Made by a program: the position numbers and the translations under genes. A stretch of DNA of 64,000 bases from an uncultured Clostridia bacterium (lineage in GTDB: Bacteria; Bacillota; Clostridia; Christensenellales; Borkfalkiaceae): NCBI GenBank assembly GCA_947624965.1, contig CANQMN010000001.1, positions 1 through 64,000 of the forward strand. The letters are read 5' to 3'. Of the stretch, positions 16,361 through 25,254 are shown one piece after another. The notes beneath the pieces were generated by a model. It was not told the DNA's origin. It was given only the letters and a program-made list of their open reading frames with translations, and searched no databases. Every line of letters begins with the position of its first letter. Positions within the stretch are counted from its first letter, which is position 1.

Positions 16361-16432
16361 ACGGTTCGGTAAAATCCGTTCGCTCCCGCAAGAAGAAAGC
16401 GGGAGGGATATCAACGTTACAAGGAGGTCGTT

Positions 16433-16933
16433 ATGAAACAATGTGAAGCGGCGGGCGCGTGCGGCTCGGAGCAGAGGAAGAAACTCGATGCCGTCATCGA
16501 AGCGTCGCGCGCAACGCCGGGATGCCTCATGCACATCTTGCAGGAAGCGCAGGCCATTTACGGCTATCTGCCGATGGAAGTGCAGAAGGTCATCGCGGAA
16601 GGGCTGGGGATCCCCCTCTCGGAGGTATACGGCGTCGTTACCTTCTATTCGCAGTTCTCGTTGAAGCCGAAGGGCAAAAACCGCATCAGCGTGTGCCTCG
16701 GTACGGCTTGCTACGTCAAGGGCTCGGATAAGATCTTGGAAGAGCTTGAAAAGCAGCTCGGCATCAAGTGCGGGGAGTGCACGGAGGACGGGCTCTTCTC
16801 CATCGACAGCTGCCGCTGCGTCGGCGCCTGCGGCCTTGCGCCCGTCATGATGATCGGCGAAGAGGTCTACGGCAGGCTCACCCCCGATAAGGTGAAAGGC
16901 ATTCTCGATTCTCACAGGGAGGCAAGCAAATGA
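16433..16933 (+). CDS. hydC: [FeFe] hydrogenase HydC / NuoE-like subunit
   Basis: 166 residues. A thioredoxin-like [2Fe-2S] protein of the NuoE/HndA family, with four cluster cysteines in CLGTACY and CRCVGAC near residues 88-133. It carries electrons inside the trimeric NADH- and ferredoxin-dependent hydrogenase. The N-terminus bears extra cysteines (KQCEAAGACGSE). ATG at 16433 follows a strong AAGGAGG. Its stop overlaps the hydB start (ATGA). Confidence 0.92.
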   Translation: MKQCEAAGACGSEQRKKLDAVIEASRATPGCLMHILQEAQAIYGYLPMEVQKVIAEGLGIPLSEVYGVVTFYSQFSLKPKGKNRISVCLGTACYVKGSDKILEELEKQLGIKCGECTEDGLFSIDSCRCVGACGLAPVMMIGEEVYGRLTPDKVKGILDSHREASK

Positions 16934-18843
16934 CTGTACAAGAATTAGACGCCATCCGTCAAAGCAAAAAAGAACTCATCGACGTGAGACGCCTCGTCAA
17001 GGAACAGGCGGAAAAGCTCGCGCCCCTCACGGGATACCGCCATCAGGTCCTCGTCTGCGGCGGCACGGGCTGTACCTCTTCGCACTCCGCGCAGGTCATC
17101 GAACATCTCGAAAAGACGATGCAGGAATGCGGGATCGACGACGTGCTCGTCGTAAAGACGGGCTGCTTCGGTCTCTGCGCGCTCGGTCCCATCATGATCG
17201 TCTATCCCGAGGGCGCGTTCTATGCGCAGATGACGCCCGAACACGTGGAGACGGTGGTGAGAAAGCACCTCGTCAAGGGCGGCGAAGTCGTAAAGGAACT
17301 GCTCTACAAGGATACCGTCCACACCGACGGGACCATCACTCCCTTTGCGGAGACCCCCTTCTACAAGAAGCAGATGCGCATCGCGCTCCGCAACTGCGGC
17401 GTGATCGCGGCGGAGAACATCGAGGAGGCGATCGCCGCGGGCGACTACGCCGCCATCGAAAAGGTCCTCACCACGATGACGCCCGACGACGTCATCAAGG
17501 AAGTGCTCGATTCGGGACTGCGCGGCAGAGGCGGCGCGGGCTTCCCCACCGGCAGAAAGTGGAGCTTTGCGAAGGCTTCCGCGGGCGACATAAAATACGT
17601 CTGCTGCAACGCGGACGAGGGCGACCCCGGCGCGTTCATGGACCGCTCTGTCTTGGAGGGCGACCCCCACAGCGTGCTCGAAGCGATGACCATCGCGGGC
17701 TATGCGATCGGCGCGCACCAGGGCTATATCTACGTCCGTGCGGAATACCCCATCGCCGTCGAGCGGTTGAAGATCGCCATCGCACAGGCGCATGAACATG
17801 GGCTCCTCGGCAAAAACATTTTAGGGCTCGGGTTCGATTTCGACATCGATATCCGTCTCGGCGCGGGCGCGTTCGTCTGCGGCGAGGAGACCGCGCTCAT
17901 GACCTCCATCGAGGGACACCGCGGCGAACCCCGTCCCCGTCCCCCCTTCCCCGCCGTCAAGGGTCTCTTCGGCAAGCCCACCATTCTGAACAATGTTGAG
18001 ACGTGGGCGAACATCAACCCCATCATCATGAAGGGCGCGAAGTGGTTCGCCTCCATCGGTACCGAAAAGTCCAAGGGCACGAAAGTGTTCGCGCTCGGCG
18101 GCAAGATCACCAACGTCGGGCTCGTGGAAGTTCCCATGGGCACGACGCTCCGCGAGATCATCGAAGAGATCGGCGGCGGCATCCCGAACGGGAAGAAGTT
18201 CAAGGCGGCGCAGACGGGCGGTCCTTCGGGCGGCTGCATTCCCGCGAGCCTCATCGACACCCCCATCGACTTCGATAACCTCGTCGCCATCGGCTCCATG
18301 ATGGGCTCGGGCGGTCTCATCGTCCTCGACGAGGACACCTGCATGGTGGATATCTCCAAGTTCTACCTCGAATTTACGGCGGATGAGAGCTGCGGCAAGT
18401 GCAATCCCTGCCGCATCGGCACCAAGCGCCTGTTGGAACTTCTCACGAAGATCACCGAAGGAAAGGGCACGCCCGAAGACCTCGTCAAGATCGAGGAGCT
18501 TGCGGAGCACATGAAGTCCTCTTCCCTCTGCGCGCTCGGACAAAGCGCGCCCAACCCCATCCTCTCCACCCTGCACCACTTCCGCAAGGAGTACGAGGAT
18601 CACATCAACGAACACCACTGCGAGGCGGGCGTCTGCAAGGCGCTTCTGAACTTCTCCATCGACAAGGAAAAGTGCATCGGCTGCGGCGTGTGCGCGAAGA
18701 ACTGCCCCGTTTCCGCCATCACGCGGACGGACTATATCGCGCCCGGGCACAAGCTCGCGTCCTTCGAGATCGACCCCGCGAAGTGCGTGAAGTGCGGCGT
18801 CTGCCAGAGCAACTGCAAGTTCAAGGCAGTTTCGAGAAAGTGA
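16930..18843 (+). CDS. hydB: [FeFe] hydrogenase HydB / NuoF-like NADH-binding subunit
   Basis: 637 residues. Domain order: N-terminal thioredoxin-like [2Fe-2S] region (CGGTGCTSSHS...CFGLCALGP), NADH/FMN-binding NuoF core (GRGGAGFPTGRKW, NADEGDPGAFMDR), SLBB-like part, [4Fe-4S] site ESCGKCNPCRIGT, and two C-terminal [4Fe-4S] motifs (CIGCGVCAKNCP, CVKCGVCQSNC). This is the flavin subunit of electron-bifurcating hydrogenases, where NADH is oxidised or formed. It sits between hydC (4-bp overlap) and hydA (11-bp gap). Confidence 0.95.
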   Translation: MTVQELDAIRQSKKELIDVRRLVKEQAEKLAPLTGYRHQVLVCGGTGCTSSHSAQVIEHLEKTMQECGIDDVLVVKTGCFGLCALGPIMIVYPEGAFYAQMTPEHVETVVRKHLVKGGEVVKELLYKDTVHTDGTITPFAETPFYKKQMRIALRNCGVIAAENIEEAIAAGDYAAIEKVLTTMTPDDVIKEVLDSGLRGRGGAGFPTGRKWSFAKASAGDIKYVCCNADEGDPGAFMDRSVLEGDPHSVLEAMTIAGYAIGAHQGYIYVRAEYPIAVERLKIAIAQAHEHGLLGKNILGLGFDFDIDIRLGAGAFVCGEETALMTSIEGHRGEPRPRPPFPAVKGLFGKPTILNNVETWANINPIIMKGAKWFASIGTEKSKGTKVFALGGKITNVGLVEVPMGTTLREIIEEIGGGIPNGKKFKAAQTGGPSGGCIPASLIDTPIDFDNLVAIGSMMGSGGLIVLDEDTCMVDISKFYLEFTADESCGKCNPCRIGTKRLLELLTKITEGKGTPEDLVKIEELAEHMKSSSLCALGQSAPNPILSTLHHFRKEYEDHINEHHCEAGVCKALLNFSIDKEKCIGCGVCAKNCPVSAITRTDYIAPGHKLASFEIDPAKCVKCGVCQSNCKFKAVSRK

Positions 18844-18854
18844 GGTAAAGACAA

Positions 18855-20576
18855 ATGGCTAACGTGAATCTGAAAATCAACAATATCCCCGTGAGCGTTC
18901 CCGAAGGCTCCACCATTCTCGAAGCGGCGCGCGCGGCGCACGTCGAGATCCCTACCCTCTGCTACTTAAAGGACGTGAACTGCGTGGGTTCCTGCCGTAT
19001 GTGCCTCGTGGAAGCGACGGGCGCGCGCGGACTCGTTGCCGCATGCGTCTATCCCGTGTCCGAGGGCATGGAGGTAAAGACGAACACCGAGAAGTGCAGA
19101 AAGTCGAGAAAGATGACGCTCGAACTTCTCCTCTCCACGCACAAGAAAAAGTGCCTCTCCTGCGAGAGGAACCACAACTGCGAACTTCAAAGACTTTCCG
19201 CCGAATACGGCGCGGATGAGGACTATTTCGAGAACAGCCCCCGCGGCTATGCCATCGACGATTCCAACCCCTGCGTCGTCCGCGACAACGACAAGTGCAT
19301 CAACTGCATGCGCTGCGTCGCGGCGTGCAAGAAACAGCATGTCGGCGCGATCGGTCCCATCGCGAGAGGGTTCGCGACGCACGTCGGAAGCGCGGGCGGC
19401 GTTGAACTCAAAGACAGCTCGTGCGTCGGATGCGGACAGTGCGTCGTCGCCTGCCCCGTGGGCGCGCTCACGTTGAAGAGCGACGTAGACCCCGTGTGGA
19501 AGGCACTTTCCGATCCCTCCAAGAAGGTGGTGTTCTTCACCGCTCCCTCCGTCCGCGCGACGCTCGGCGAAGTGTTCGACATGCCCGTCGGCACCAACGT
19601 CGAGGGCAAGATGGTCGCGGCGATAAGGCGCCTCGGCGACTGCGAAGTGTTCAATATGGACATCACCGCAGACCTCACCATCATGGAAGAGGCGACCGAG
19701 CTTTTGAACCGCATCAAGAACAAGGGCACGATGCCCATGTTCACTTCCTGCTGCCCCGGCTGGGTGAAATTCGTCGAACAGAGCTTCCCCGAATTTATCC
19801 CCAACCTCTCCACCTGCAAATCGCCGCAGGGCATGTTCGGCGGGCTCCTCAAAACGTATTACTGCGAGAAGCACGGCATCGACCCCAAGGACCTCTTCGT
19901 CGTCTCCGTGATCCCCTGCTCCGCGAAGAAGCACGAGATCAAACGTCCGCAGCTCGAAGGCGACGTGGACGTCGCGCTCACGACGCGCGAGCTCGGCTCC
20001 ATGATTAAGACGGCGGGCATCAAGTTTACGGAACTCGAAGACGAGGCGTTCGACGATCCGTTCGCGACCTGCTCGGGCGGCGGCACCATCTTCGGCGCAA
20101 CGGGCGGCGTGATGGAAGCGGCGCTCCGCGTCGCGGCGAAGATGCTCGACGGCAAGTTTGAAGTCGTCGACTTCCCCGAAGTCCGCGGCGTCTCCCCCAT
20201 CAAGGAAGCGACGTATACCGTCGCGGGCATTCCCGTCCGCGTTGCGGTCGCAAGCGGCTTGGAGAATGCGGCGACCGTTTTGAACGACATCAAGTCGGGC
20301 AAGAAGCAGTATGATTTCGTCGAGATCATGGCGTGCCCCGGCGGTTGCGTGAACGGCGGCGGACAGCCTACCCTTCCGGACAGCATCCGCAACTCCGCAG
20401 ACCTCAAAGGTCTCCGCGCGAAGGCGCTGTATACGAGCGACAAGGAGAACAAGATCCGTCTCTCGTCCGACAGCCCCGTCATCGAGACGCTTTACAAGGA
20501 ATACTTCGGCGCGCCCAACTCTCACAAGGCGCACGAGGTACTGCACACCTCCTACAAGGCGAACCCGAAAATTTAA
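18855..20576 (+). CDS. hydA: [FeFe] hydrogenase catalytic subunit HydA
   Basis: 573 residues. The N-terminus has a plant-type [2Fe-2S] domain (C-x10-C-x2-C pattern from residue 36), a His-Cys [4Fe-4S] site and two [4Fe-4S] sites (CINCMRCVAAC, CVGCGQCVVACP). The H-cluster domain carries L1 TSCCPGW (Cys299, Cys300), L2 VIPCSAKKHE (Cys355) and L3 MACPGGCVNGGGQP (Cys494, Cys498). The usual Met of MPC in L2 is Ile353. It makes or oxidises H2 in the cytoplasm with HydB and HydC. The maturases HydE, HydF and HydG are not in the window. A strong terminator follows. Confidence 0.95.
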   Translation: MANVNLKINNIPVSVPEGSTILEAARAAHVEIPTLCYLKDVNCVGSCRMCLVEATGARGLVAACVYPVSEGMEVKTNTEKCRKSRKMTLELLLSTHKKKCLSCERNHNCELQRLSAEYGADEDYFENSPRGYAIDDSNPCVVRDNDKCINCMRCVAACKKQHVGAIGPIARGFATHVGSAGGVELKDSSCVGCGQCVVACPVGALTLKSDVDPVWKALSDPSKKVVFFTAPSVRATLGEVFDMPVGTNVEGKMVAAIRRLGDCEVFNMDITADLTIMEEATELLNRIKNKGTMPMFTSCCPGWVKFVEQSFPEFIPNLSTCKSPQGMFGGLLKTYYCEKHGIDPKDLFVVSVIPCSAKKHEIKRPQLEGDVDVALTTRELGSMIKTAGIKFTELEDEAFDDPFATCSGGGTIFGATGGVMEAALRVAAKMLDGKFEVVDFPEVRGVSPIKEATYTVAGIPVRVAVASGLENAATVLNDIKSGKKQYDFVEIMACPGGCVNGGGQPTLPDSIRNSADLKGLRAKALYTSDKENKIRLSSDSPVIETLYKEYFGAPNSHKAHEVLHTSYKANPKI

Positions 20577-20583
20577 GGCTCTC

Positions 20584-20618
20584 AAAAAAACGCCGTCCCT
20601 CGCGGACGGCGTTTTTTT
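20584..20618 (+). terminator. Terminator of the hydrogenase operon
   Basis: A-run, stem ACGCCGTCC/GGACGGCGT with a CTCGC-type loop, and seven T, 8 bp after the hydA stop. Confidence 0.92.
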
Positions 20619-20737
20619 ACGAATGCAGCCGTTTCCCGTTTTTATATCCGCTCGCGGCGCAAGTTCGGTATCGCGCGCCCGCGCAAAAATCGCAAGGACT
20701 TCCCCCTATTTCTGCCTTTCGGGACCGCCCCGTACGT

Positions 20738-20766
20738 TTGACTTTTTTTGCACGCGCGCATATAAT
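20738..20766 (+). promoter_or_regulatory. Promoter immediately next to the start of the DMT permease gene
   Basis: TTGACT (20738-20743), 17-base spacer, TATAAT (20761-20766). Transcription should begin near 20773, at the GTG start codon at 20774, so the mRNA would be leaderless. No Shine-Dalgarno sequence is seen. Confidence 0.75.
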
Positions 20767-20773
20767 AGTGAAC

Positions 20774-21709
20774 GTGAAAATTTCCCCGAAAAAAAGCATC
20801 GGTATTCTCTATATCCTCGGCGCGGCGCTCTCGTTCGCCGCGATGAACCTGTTCGTGAACAAGGCGGGCGATCTGCCCCTCATGCAGAAGGTATTCTTCC
20901 GCAATGCGCTCACCGTCGTTGCGGTGTTTTTCGTGCTCCTCTTCGACAAGCAGAAGTTTCGCATCAAGAGCAAGGAGAGCTTCCTCTGGCTGTTTTTGCG
21001 CGCCGCATTCGGATTTATCGGCGTCATCCTCAATTTTTACGCCATCGACCACATCGGAAGCATCTCGGACGCCTCCATTCTCAACAAGCTCTCCCCCTTC
21101 TTTGCCATTCTGTTTTCCGTGCTCCTGTTGAAGGAGAAGCCGAACATTCCCGAGATCATCTTCGTGCTCCTCGCCTTCGCGGGGGCAATGTGCGTGGTGA
21201 ACCCCCGTTTTGACATGGCGGCGATCCCCGCGGTCTCCGGGTTTTTGAGCGGCGCGTGCGCGGGCTTTGCATACACTTGCGTGCGTATCCTCGCCGTAAA
21301 GGGCGAACGCGGGACGATGACGGTATTCTTCTTCGCGCTCTTTTCCACCGTCGTCTCCCTCCCCTTTCTCATCGCGTTCTACGAGCCGATGACGCTGATG
21401 CAGCTTATGTGGCTGCTCCTTGCGGGCGTCGCGGCGACGTGCGGGCAGTTCTTCATCACCGCCGCCTACCGCTTCGCGCCCGCCAAAGAGATCGCCGTGT
21501 TCGACTACGCGCAGGTGCTCTTCGCCGCGCTCTTGGGGTACTTCTTCCTCGCCCAAACGCCGAGCGTCCTCAGCGTGTGCGGCTACGTCGTGATTCTCGC
21601 CGCGGCGTTCGGAAGGTGGGGATACCATCTCCGCGTCTCCGCAAAGGAAAAGAAAAAACATGCCGAAGCGGCAGAGATCGTTGAAAAAAGTAGGCGGGAA
21701 AGCGGATAA
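20774..21709 (+). CDS. DMT/EamA-family permease
   Basis: 311 residues with about ten TM helices in two EamA repeats (first helix ILYILGAALSFAAMNLFV; motifs FYAIDHIGSISDASIL and QVLFAALLGYFFL). It is a drug/metabolite-type exporter or importer; substrate unknown. The first helix begins a few residues after a GTG at 20774; another GTG at 20768 is in frame, and no ATG fits before the helix. With the -10 box only 7 bases upstream, the gene appears to be translated from a leaderless mRNA. It is monocistronic. Confidence 0.85.
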   Translation: MKISPKKSIGILYILGAALSFAAMNLFVNKAGDLPLMQKVFFRNALTVVAVFFVLLFDKQKFRIKSKESFLWLFLRAAFGFIGVILNFYAIDHIGSISDASILNKLSPFFAILFSVLLLKEKPNIPEIIFVLLAFAGAMCVVNPRFDMAAIPAVSGFLSGACAGFAYTCVRILAVKGERGTMTVFFFALFSTVVSLPFLIAFYEPMTLMQLMWLLLAGVAATCGQFFITAAYRFAPAKEIAVFDYAQVLFAALLGYFFLAQTPSVLSVCGYVVILAAAFGRWGYHLRVSAKEKKKHAEAAEIVEKSRRESG

Positions 21710-21724
21710 ACGCGCGTTATCCCG

Positions 21725-21753
21725 TTGCTTTTTCGGCTAAAATATGGTATGAT
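21725..21753 (+). promoter_or_regulatory. Promoter with very short leader before the flippase-like genes
   Basis: TTGCTT (21725-21730), 17-base spacer, TATGAT (21748-21753). The ATG at 21763 is only nine bases past the -10 box, so the leader is about three bases or none. Only a weak AAGAG precedes the ATG. Confidence 0.6.
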
Positions 21754-21762
21754 TGGTAAGAG

Positions 21763-23037
21763 ATGAACGAGGACGAAAACAAGGCTCCCATTCCGTCCGG
21801 ACCCGAGGAGTCCGAAACGGAAACGCTCGACACGGGCGACGACAAAGATTTTGCCGCCCGTTATAACCGTGCCAAGGAGCGGGATCTCGAAAAATTAAAA
21901 CAGGAGATGGAGGCGCAAAAGGCGGGCGACGCCAAGTCCAAGAACCGCAAGTGGTGGATAAAGACCTCCCTGCTCCTCCTGCTCATCGGCGTCTCCATCG
22001 CGATGATGTTCACCATCACCAAATACGTCGGCGGCGACACGGTGAGCTTCACCACCATGATCCGCGGCGTAAATTGGATGTGGTTCGGCATCCTTATCGC
22101 CATGCTTCTCGTCGCCATTCTCGCCGAGAGCATGAAGTATTCCTATCTCCTCAAAATTTCCACGGGAAAGTGGCGGCTGAAAAACTCCGTCAAGGTGATG
22201 TTCCTCGGCAAATACTACGACGGCATCACCCCGCTCGGCACGGGCGGACAGCCCTTCCAGATCTATTATCTGCATAAAAAGGACATTCCCGCGGGCGTGG
22301 CGACAGCCGTCCCCCTCGTGCGCTATATCGTAAATACCATCGTATTCTGTTTCATCGCCATTGCGCTCCTCATCACGGCGCACTTCTGTGTGGATATCAG
22401 CGGGATCGGCGGCATTGCCATCATGGTCGTGGCGTGGATCTCGCTCGCCTTCAATTTCCTCGTGCCCGTTCTCATCGTATTCGCCTCGCTCTTCCCGCGG
22501 GCGGGGAAGAAGCTCATCGTCAAGATCGTCGGGTTCCTCAATAAGATCCGCATCGTGAAGCATAAATATCCCACGATGAAAAAGTACGTCTATGAGATGG
22601 AGGAATACCGCCAATCGCTGAAATCGCTGATACGGCACGCGTGGAAGCTCATCCCGCTCGTGTTTTTCTGCGTGGTGGAGACGGCGACGTACCTTCTCAT
22701 CCCCTTCTGCACCGTGCTCGCGATCGCGCCCGTCGGCGCGGAACTCTATCCCGAGCTCCTGTTGCAGATCGTCTGCCTCGGCGTGATTGCCTTCTACTCC
22801 GCCTCTCTCATCCCCACGCCCGGCAACAGCGGCGCGAACGAGGCGGTAACAACGCTCGCCCTCATCATGATCTTGGGCGATCAGCCGGTCATAACGGCTT
22901 TATCGGGCTGGATCGTGCTCGTGTGGCGGTTCTTCATGTACTATATCTATATCCTCTCCGGCATCGGCATCAATATCTTTGAGATCATCCGCAGCGCATA
23001 CCGCAATCGGCGCGCCAAAAAGGCGGAAAGGACATAA
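21763..23037 (+). CDS. Flippase-like integral membrane protein (LPG_synthase_TM/UPF0104)
   Basis: 424 residues. A charged N-terminal ~65 residues precede about eight TM helices. Family motifs are present: AESMKYSYLLKISTGKWR, LGKYYDGITPLGTGGQPFQI and the late IPTPGNSGANE. This family contains the flippase-like part of MprF and many uncharacterised lysyltransferase-related proteins; it likely moves a lipid or lipid-linked molecule between leaflets. A near-paralog follows 11 bp downstream, and the two probably work together or are a recent duplication. Confidence 0.85.
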   Translation: MNEDENKAPIPSGPEESETETLDTGDDKDFAARYNRAKERDLEKLKQEMEAQKAGDAKSKNRKWWIKTSLLLLLIGVSIAMMFTITKYVGGDTVSFTTMIRGVNWMWFGILIAMLLVAILAESMKYSYLLKISTGKWRLKNSVKVMFLGKYYDGITPLGTGGQPFQIYYLHKKDIPAGVATAVPLVRYIVNTIVFCFIAIALLITAHFCVDISGIGGIAIMVVAWISLAFNFLVPVLIVFASLFPRAGKKLIVKIVGFLNKIRIVKHKYPTMKKYVYEMEEYRQSLKSLIRHAWKLIPLVFFCVVETATYLLIPFCTVLAIAPVGAELYPELLLQIVCLGVIAFYSASLIPTPGNSGANEAVTTLALIMILGDQPVITALSGWIVLVWRFFMYYIYILSGIGINIFEIIRSAYRNRRAKKAERT

Positions 23038-23048
23038 CGGAGAAAGGC

Positions 23049-24200
23049 ATGGCGGAAGAGAGCGCGCCGCGTCCGCAGGCGGCGGAACAAAAGAAAAAAA
23101 TGCGCAACTGGTGGATCAAGACCGTTCTCCTCCTCGCGCTTATCGCGTTTTCCGTGGCGGTAATGTTCACCCTCGGCGACTATGTTACCGAAAACGAAGT
23201 CCGCCAAGTGGGCTTTCGGGAAATGCTCGAAGGGATGAGCGTTCCCTTCTTTTTTGCTTTTCTCGGCATGATCGCGCTCTATATCGCGATCGAATTTCTC
23301 AAATTTTCCTATCTCCTCAAAATTTACACGGGGAAGTGGCGGGTGCGCACCGCCATGAAGACGATGCTCCTCGGCAAATATTACGACGGCGTGACCCCCT
23401 TTGCGAGCGGCGGACAGCCCTTCCAGATCTATTATCTTCTGAAAAAGAAGGACATCCCCAAGGGAGCTGCCGCCGCCGTCCCGCTTGCGCGGCTCATCGT
23501 GAGCCTCGCCGTCTGGTGCGTGTTCTCCCTCCTCGTCATGTGCTTCGCGCCCGACGTCCTCGCCTCTTCGGATGTGCCCGCCGTCTCCGCCACCGTGCGC
23601 ATCGTCGCGTGGTTCTCCGTCTTTCTCAATCTCTCCTTCCCCGTCATCCTCGGCGTCCTCTCCTTCTTCCCCCGCTTTGTGATGAAGCTGACGGCGATCC
23701 TCATCTTTTTGCTCAAAAAGATGCACATCGTAAAGCGCAAGTATGCGGTTACCAAAAAATACGTGCGCGGCGTGAAGGAATACTGCATCGCCATTCAAAC
23801 CGTTCTCAAAAAATGGAAACTGCTCTTCCCGCTCCTTCTCATGTGCATCGCCGAGACGGCGACGACGGCTTCCATTCCCTTTTTCGCCGTCGCTGCGATC
23901 GCCAACGTGCCCATGACGGGCGAGCTGTACTTGCAGGTGGTGAGCCTGAACATCATCTCGCAGTTCTCCGCCTACCTCATCCCCACCCCCGGCAACACGG
24001 GCGCGGTGGAGACGACGGGCACGATCGTCTTTGCGACCGTCCTCATAACGCGCCCCGGCGTGAACGCCGTACTCGGCTGGGTCATCCTCGTGTGGCGGTT
24101 CTTCACCTTCTATATGTACATCCTCTCGGGGATCGGGCTCAACGCGTTCGAGATCGCCCGAAGCGCATACCGCAACCGAAAGGCAAAAAAAGCCTCATAA
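23049..24200 (+). CDS. Flippase-like integral membrane protein, paralog
   Basis: 383 residues, same family and layout as the preceding protein, including IEFLKFSYLLKIYTGKWR, LGKYYDGVTPFASGGQPFQI and LIPTPGNTGAVE. The N-terminal charged stretch is shorter (about 25 residues). A ribosome-binding site (GGAGAAAGG) precedes the ATG. Substrate unknown. A terminator overlaps its stop. Confidence 0.85.
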   Translation: MAEESAPRPQAAEQKKKMRNWWIKTVLLLALIAFSVAVMFTLGDYVTENEVRQVGFREMLEGMSVPFFFAFLGMIALYIAIEFLKFSYLLKIYTGKWRVRTAMKTMLLGKYYDGVTPFASGGQPFQIYYLLKKKDIPKGAAAAVPLARLIVSLAVWCVFSLLVMCFAPDVLASSDVPAVSATVRIVAWFSVFLNLSFPVILGVLSFFPRFVMKLTAILIFLLKKMHIVKRKYAVTKKYVRGVKEYCIAIQTVLKKWKLLFPLLLMCIAETATTASIPFFAVAAIANVPMTGELYLQVVSLNIISQFSAYLIPTPGNTGAVETTGTIVFATVLITRPGVNAVLGWVILVWRFFTFYMYILSGIGLNAFEIARSAYRNRKAKKAS

Positions 24201-24232
24201 AAAAACTCCGATGGTTCATCGGAGTTTTTTTA
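24198..24232. terminator. Bidirectional terminator between convergent genes
   Basis: A-run, stem ACTCCGATG/CATCGGAGT, loop GTT and seven T, shared by the flippase-like pair (plus) and the phosphodiesterase gene (minus), whose stop lies inside it. Confidence 0.9.
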
Positions 24233-24697
24233 TGAGACGGGAACAATGGTCGGCGTTGCTTTTCCCCGATGCAGAACGAGGTAGCAATAGCTCGCTTCCG
24301 CATAGCTCGCGAGCGCGCCCGGATTGACGCACAGCACGCCGTCCACCGTTCGGACGTCGGCGATATGCGTATGCCCGTAGAGCGCGACTTCACAGCCGAG
24401 CTGCTTGGCGCGCGCGGCGAGCCCTTCCAGCCCCCGCTTCACGCCGTAGCGGTGCCCGTGGCAGGCGAGCACGGAGAGCCCCTCCGCTTGGAGAACGTAC
24501 TCCGCCTCCCCAAAGGCAAAATCGCAGTTGCCCCTGCAAATATACGTTTTTTCGGGATAGAGCGAGAGGATCTCCCGCGCGTCCGACGAGCCGTCCCCGA
24601 GGTGGATGAAAAAATCGTTCTCGGCGATGAGCGGACGGACGCGGTCGAGCGCGCCCCGCCTCCCGTGGGAATCAGAACAGACGAGAAAGGTTTTCAC
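24230..24697 (-). CDS. MJ0936/YfcE-type metallophosphoesterase
   Basis: 155 residues. Motifs of calcineurin-like phosphodiesterases appear in order: SDSHGR, HLGDGSSD, RGNCDF, ACHGHRYG and GHTHIADV, which bind two metals. These cytosolic enzymes cleave small phosphodiesters. The start is a GTG at 24697 that overlaps the rdgB stop (GTGA). It is the last gene of the ade-rdgB operon. Confidence 0.9.
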   Translation of the reverse strand: MKTFLVCSDSHGRRGALDRVRPLIAENDFFIHLGDGSSDAREILSLYPEKTYICRGNCDFAFGEAEYVLQAEGLSVLACHGHRYGVKRGLEGLAARAKQLGCEVALYGHTHIADVRTVDGVLCVNPGALASYAEASYCYLVLHRGKATPTIVPVS

Positions 24698-25254
24698 AAA
24701 AGCTCCCCGAGCGCGCGGAGCGCGCGTCCTCTGTGCGAGACGGAATTTTTCTCCGCTTCGCTCGCCTCGGCGAACGTTTTGCCGAGCTCTTGCGAATAGA
24801 ACAGCGGATCGTAGCCGAAGCCTCCCGTGCCGCGCTCCTCCCGCAAGATCGTCCCGTACGATCTCCCCTCGGCGGAAAGTTCCCGCCCGTCCGGAAAGAC
24901 GAGGCAGACGGCGCAGGCGAAGTGCGCCCCGCGCGCCTCCTCTCCCGCCAGCCGCTCCAAAAGGAGGGCGCGGTTCTCCGCGTCTCCGCCCCCCGAATAG
25001 CGCGCGCTGTACACGCCCGGCGCGCCGCCGAGCGCATCCACGCACAGCCCCGAATCGTCCGCAAGCGCGGGAAGCCCCGTCGCCTTGCACACGGCATACG
25101 CCTTCAAACGGGCGTTCTCCGCGAACGTCTCCCCCGTCTCCTCCACTTCGCCGAGGTAGCCCGCCTCCCGCTCGGAGACGATCTCAAAACCTTTCAGGAT
25201 CTCGCGGAATTCGCGGAGTTTGTGGGCGTTCCCCGTCGCGGCGACCAGTTTCAT
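24694..25254 (-). CDS. rdgB: RdgB/HAM1 non-canonical purine NTP pyrophosphatase
   Basis: 186 residues. ATGNAHKLREF (substrate-binding loop), ADDSGLCVDALGGAPGVYSARY and GGFGYDPLF are the family's signature. It removes dITP, XTP and related nucleotides from the pool. The ATG at 25254 overlaps the adenine deaminase stop (ATGA); a longer in-frame start at 25374 runs into that gene and is rejected. Confidence 0.93.
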   Translation of the reverse strand: MKLVAATGNAHKLREFREILKGFEIVSEREAGYLGEVEETGETFAENARLKAYAVCKATGLPALADDSGLCVDALGGAPGVYSARYSGGGDAENRALLLERLAGEEARGAHFACAVCLVFPDGRELSAEGRSYGTILREERGTGGFGYDPLFYSQELGKTFAEASEAEKNSVSHRGRALRALGELL

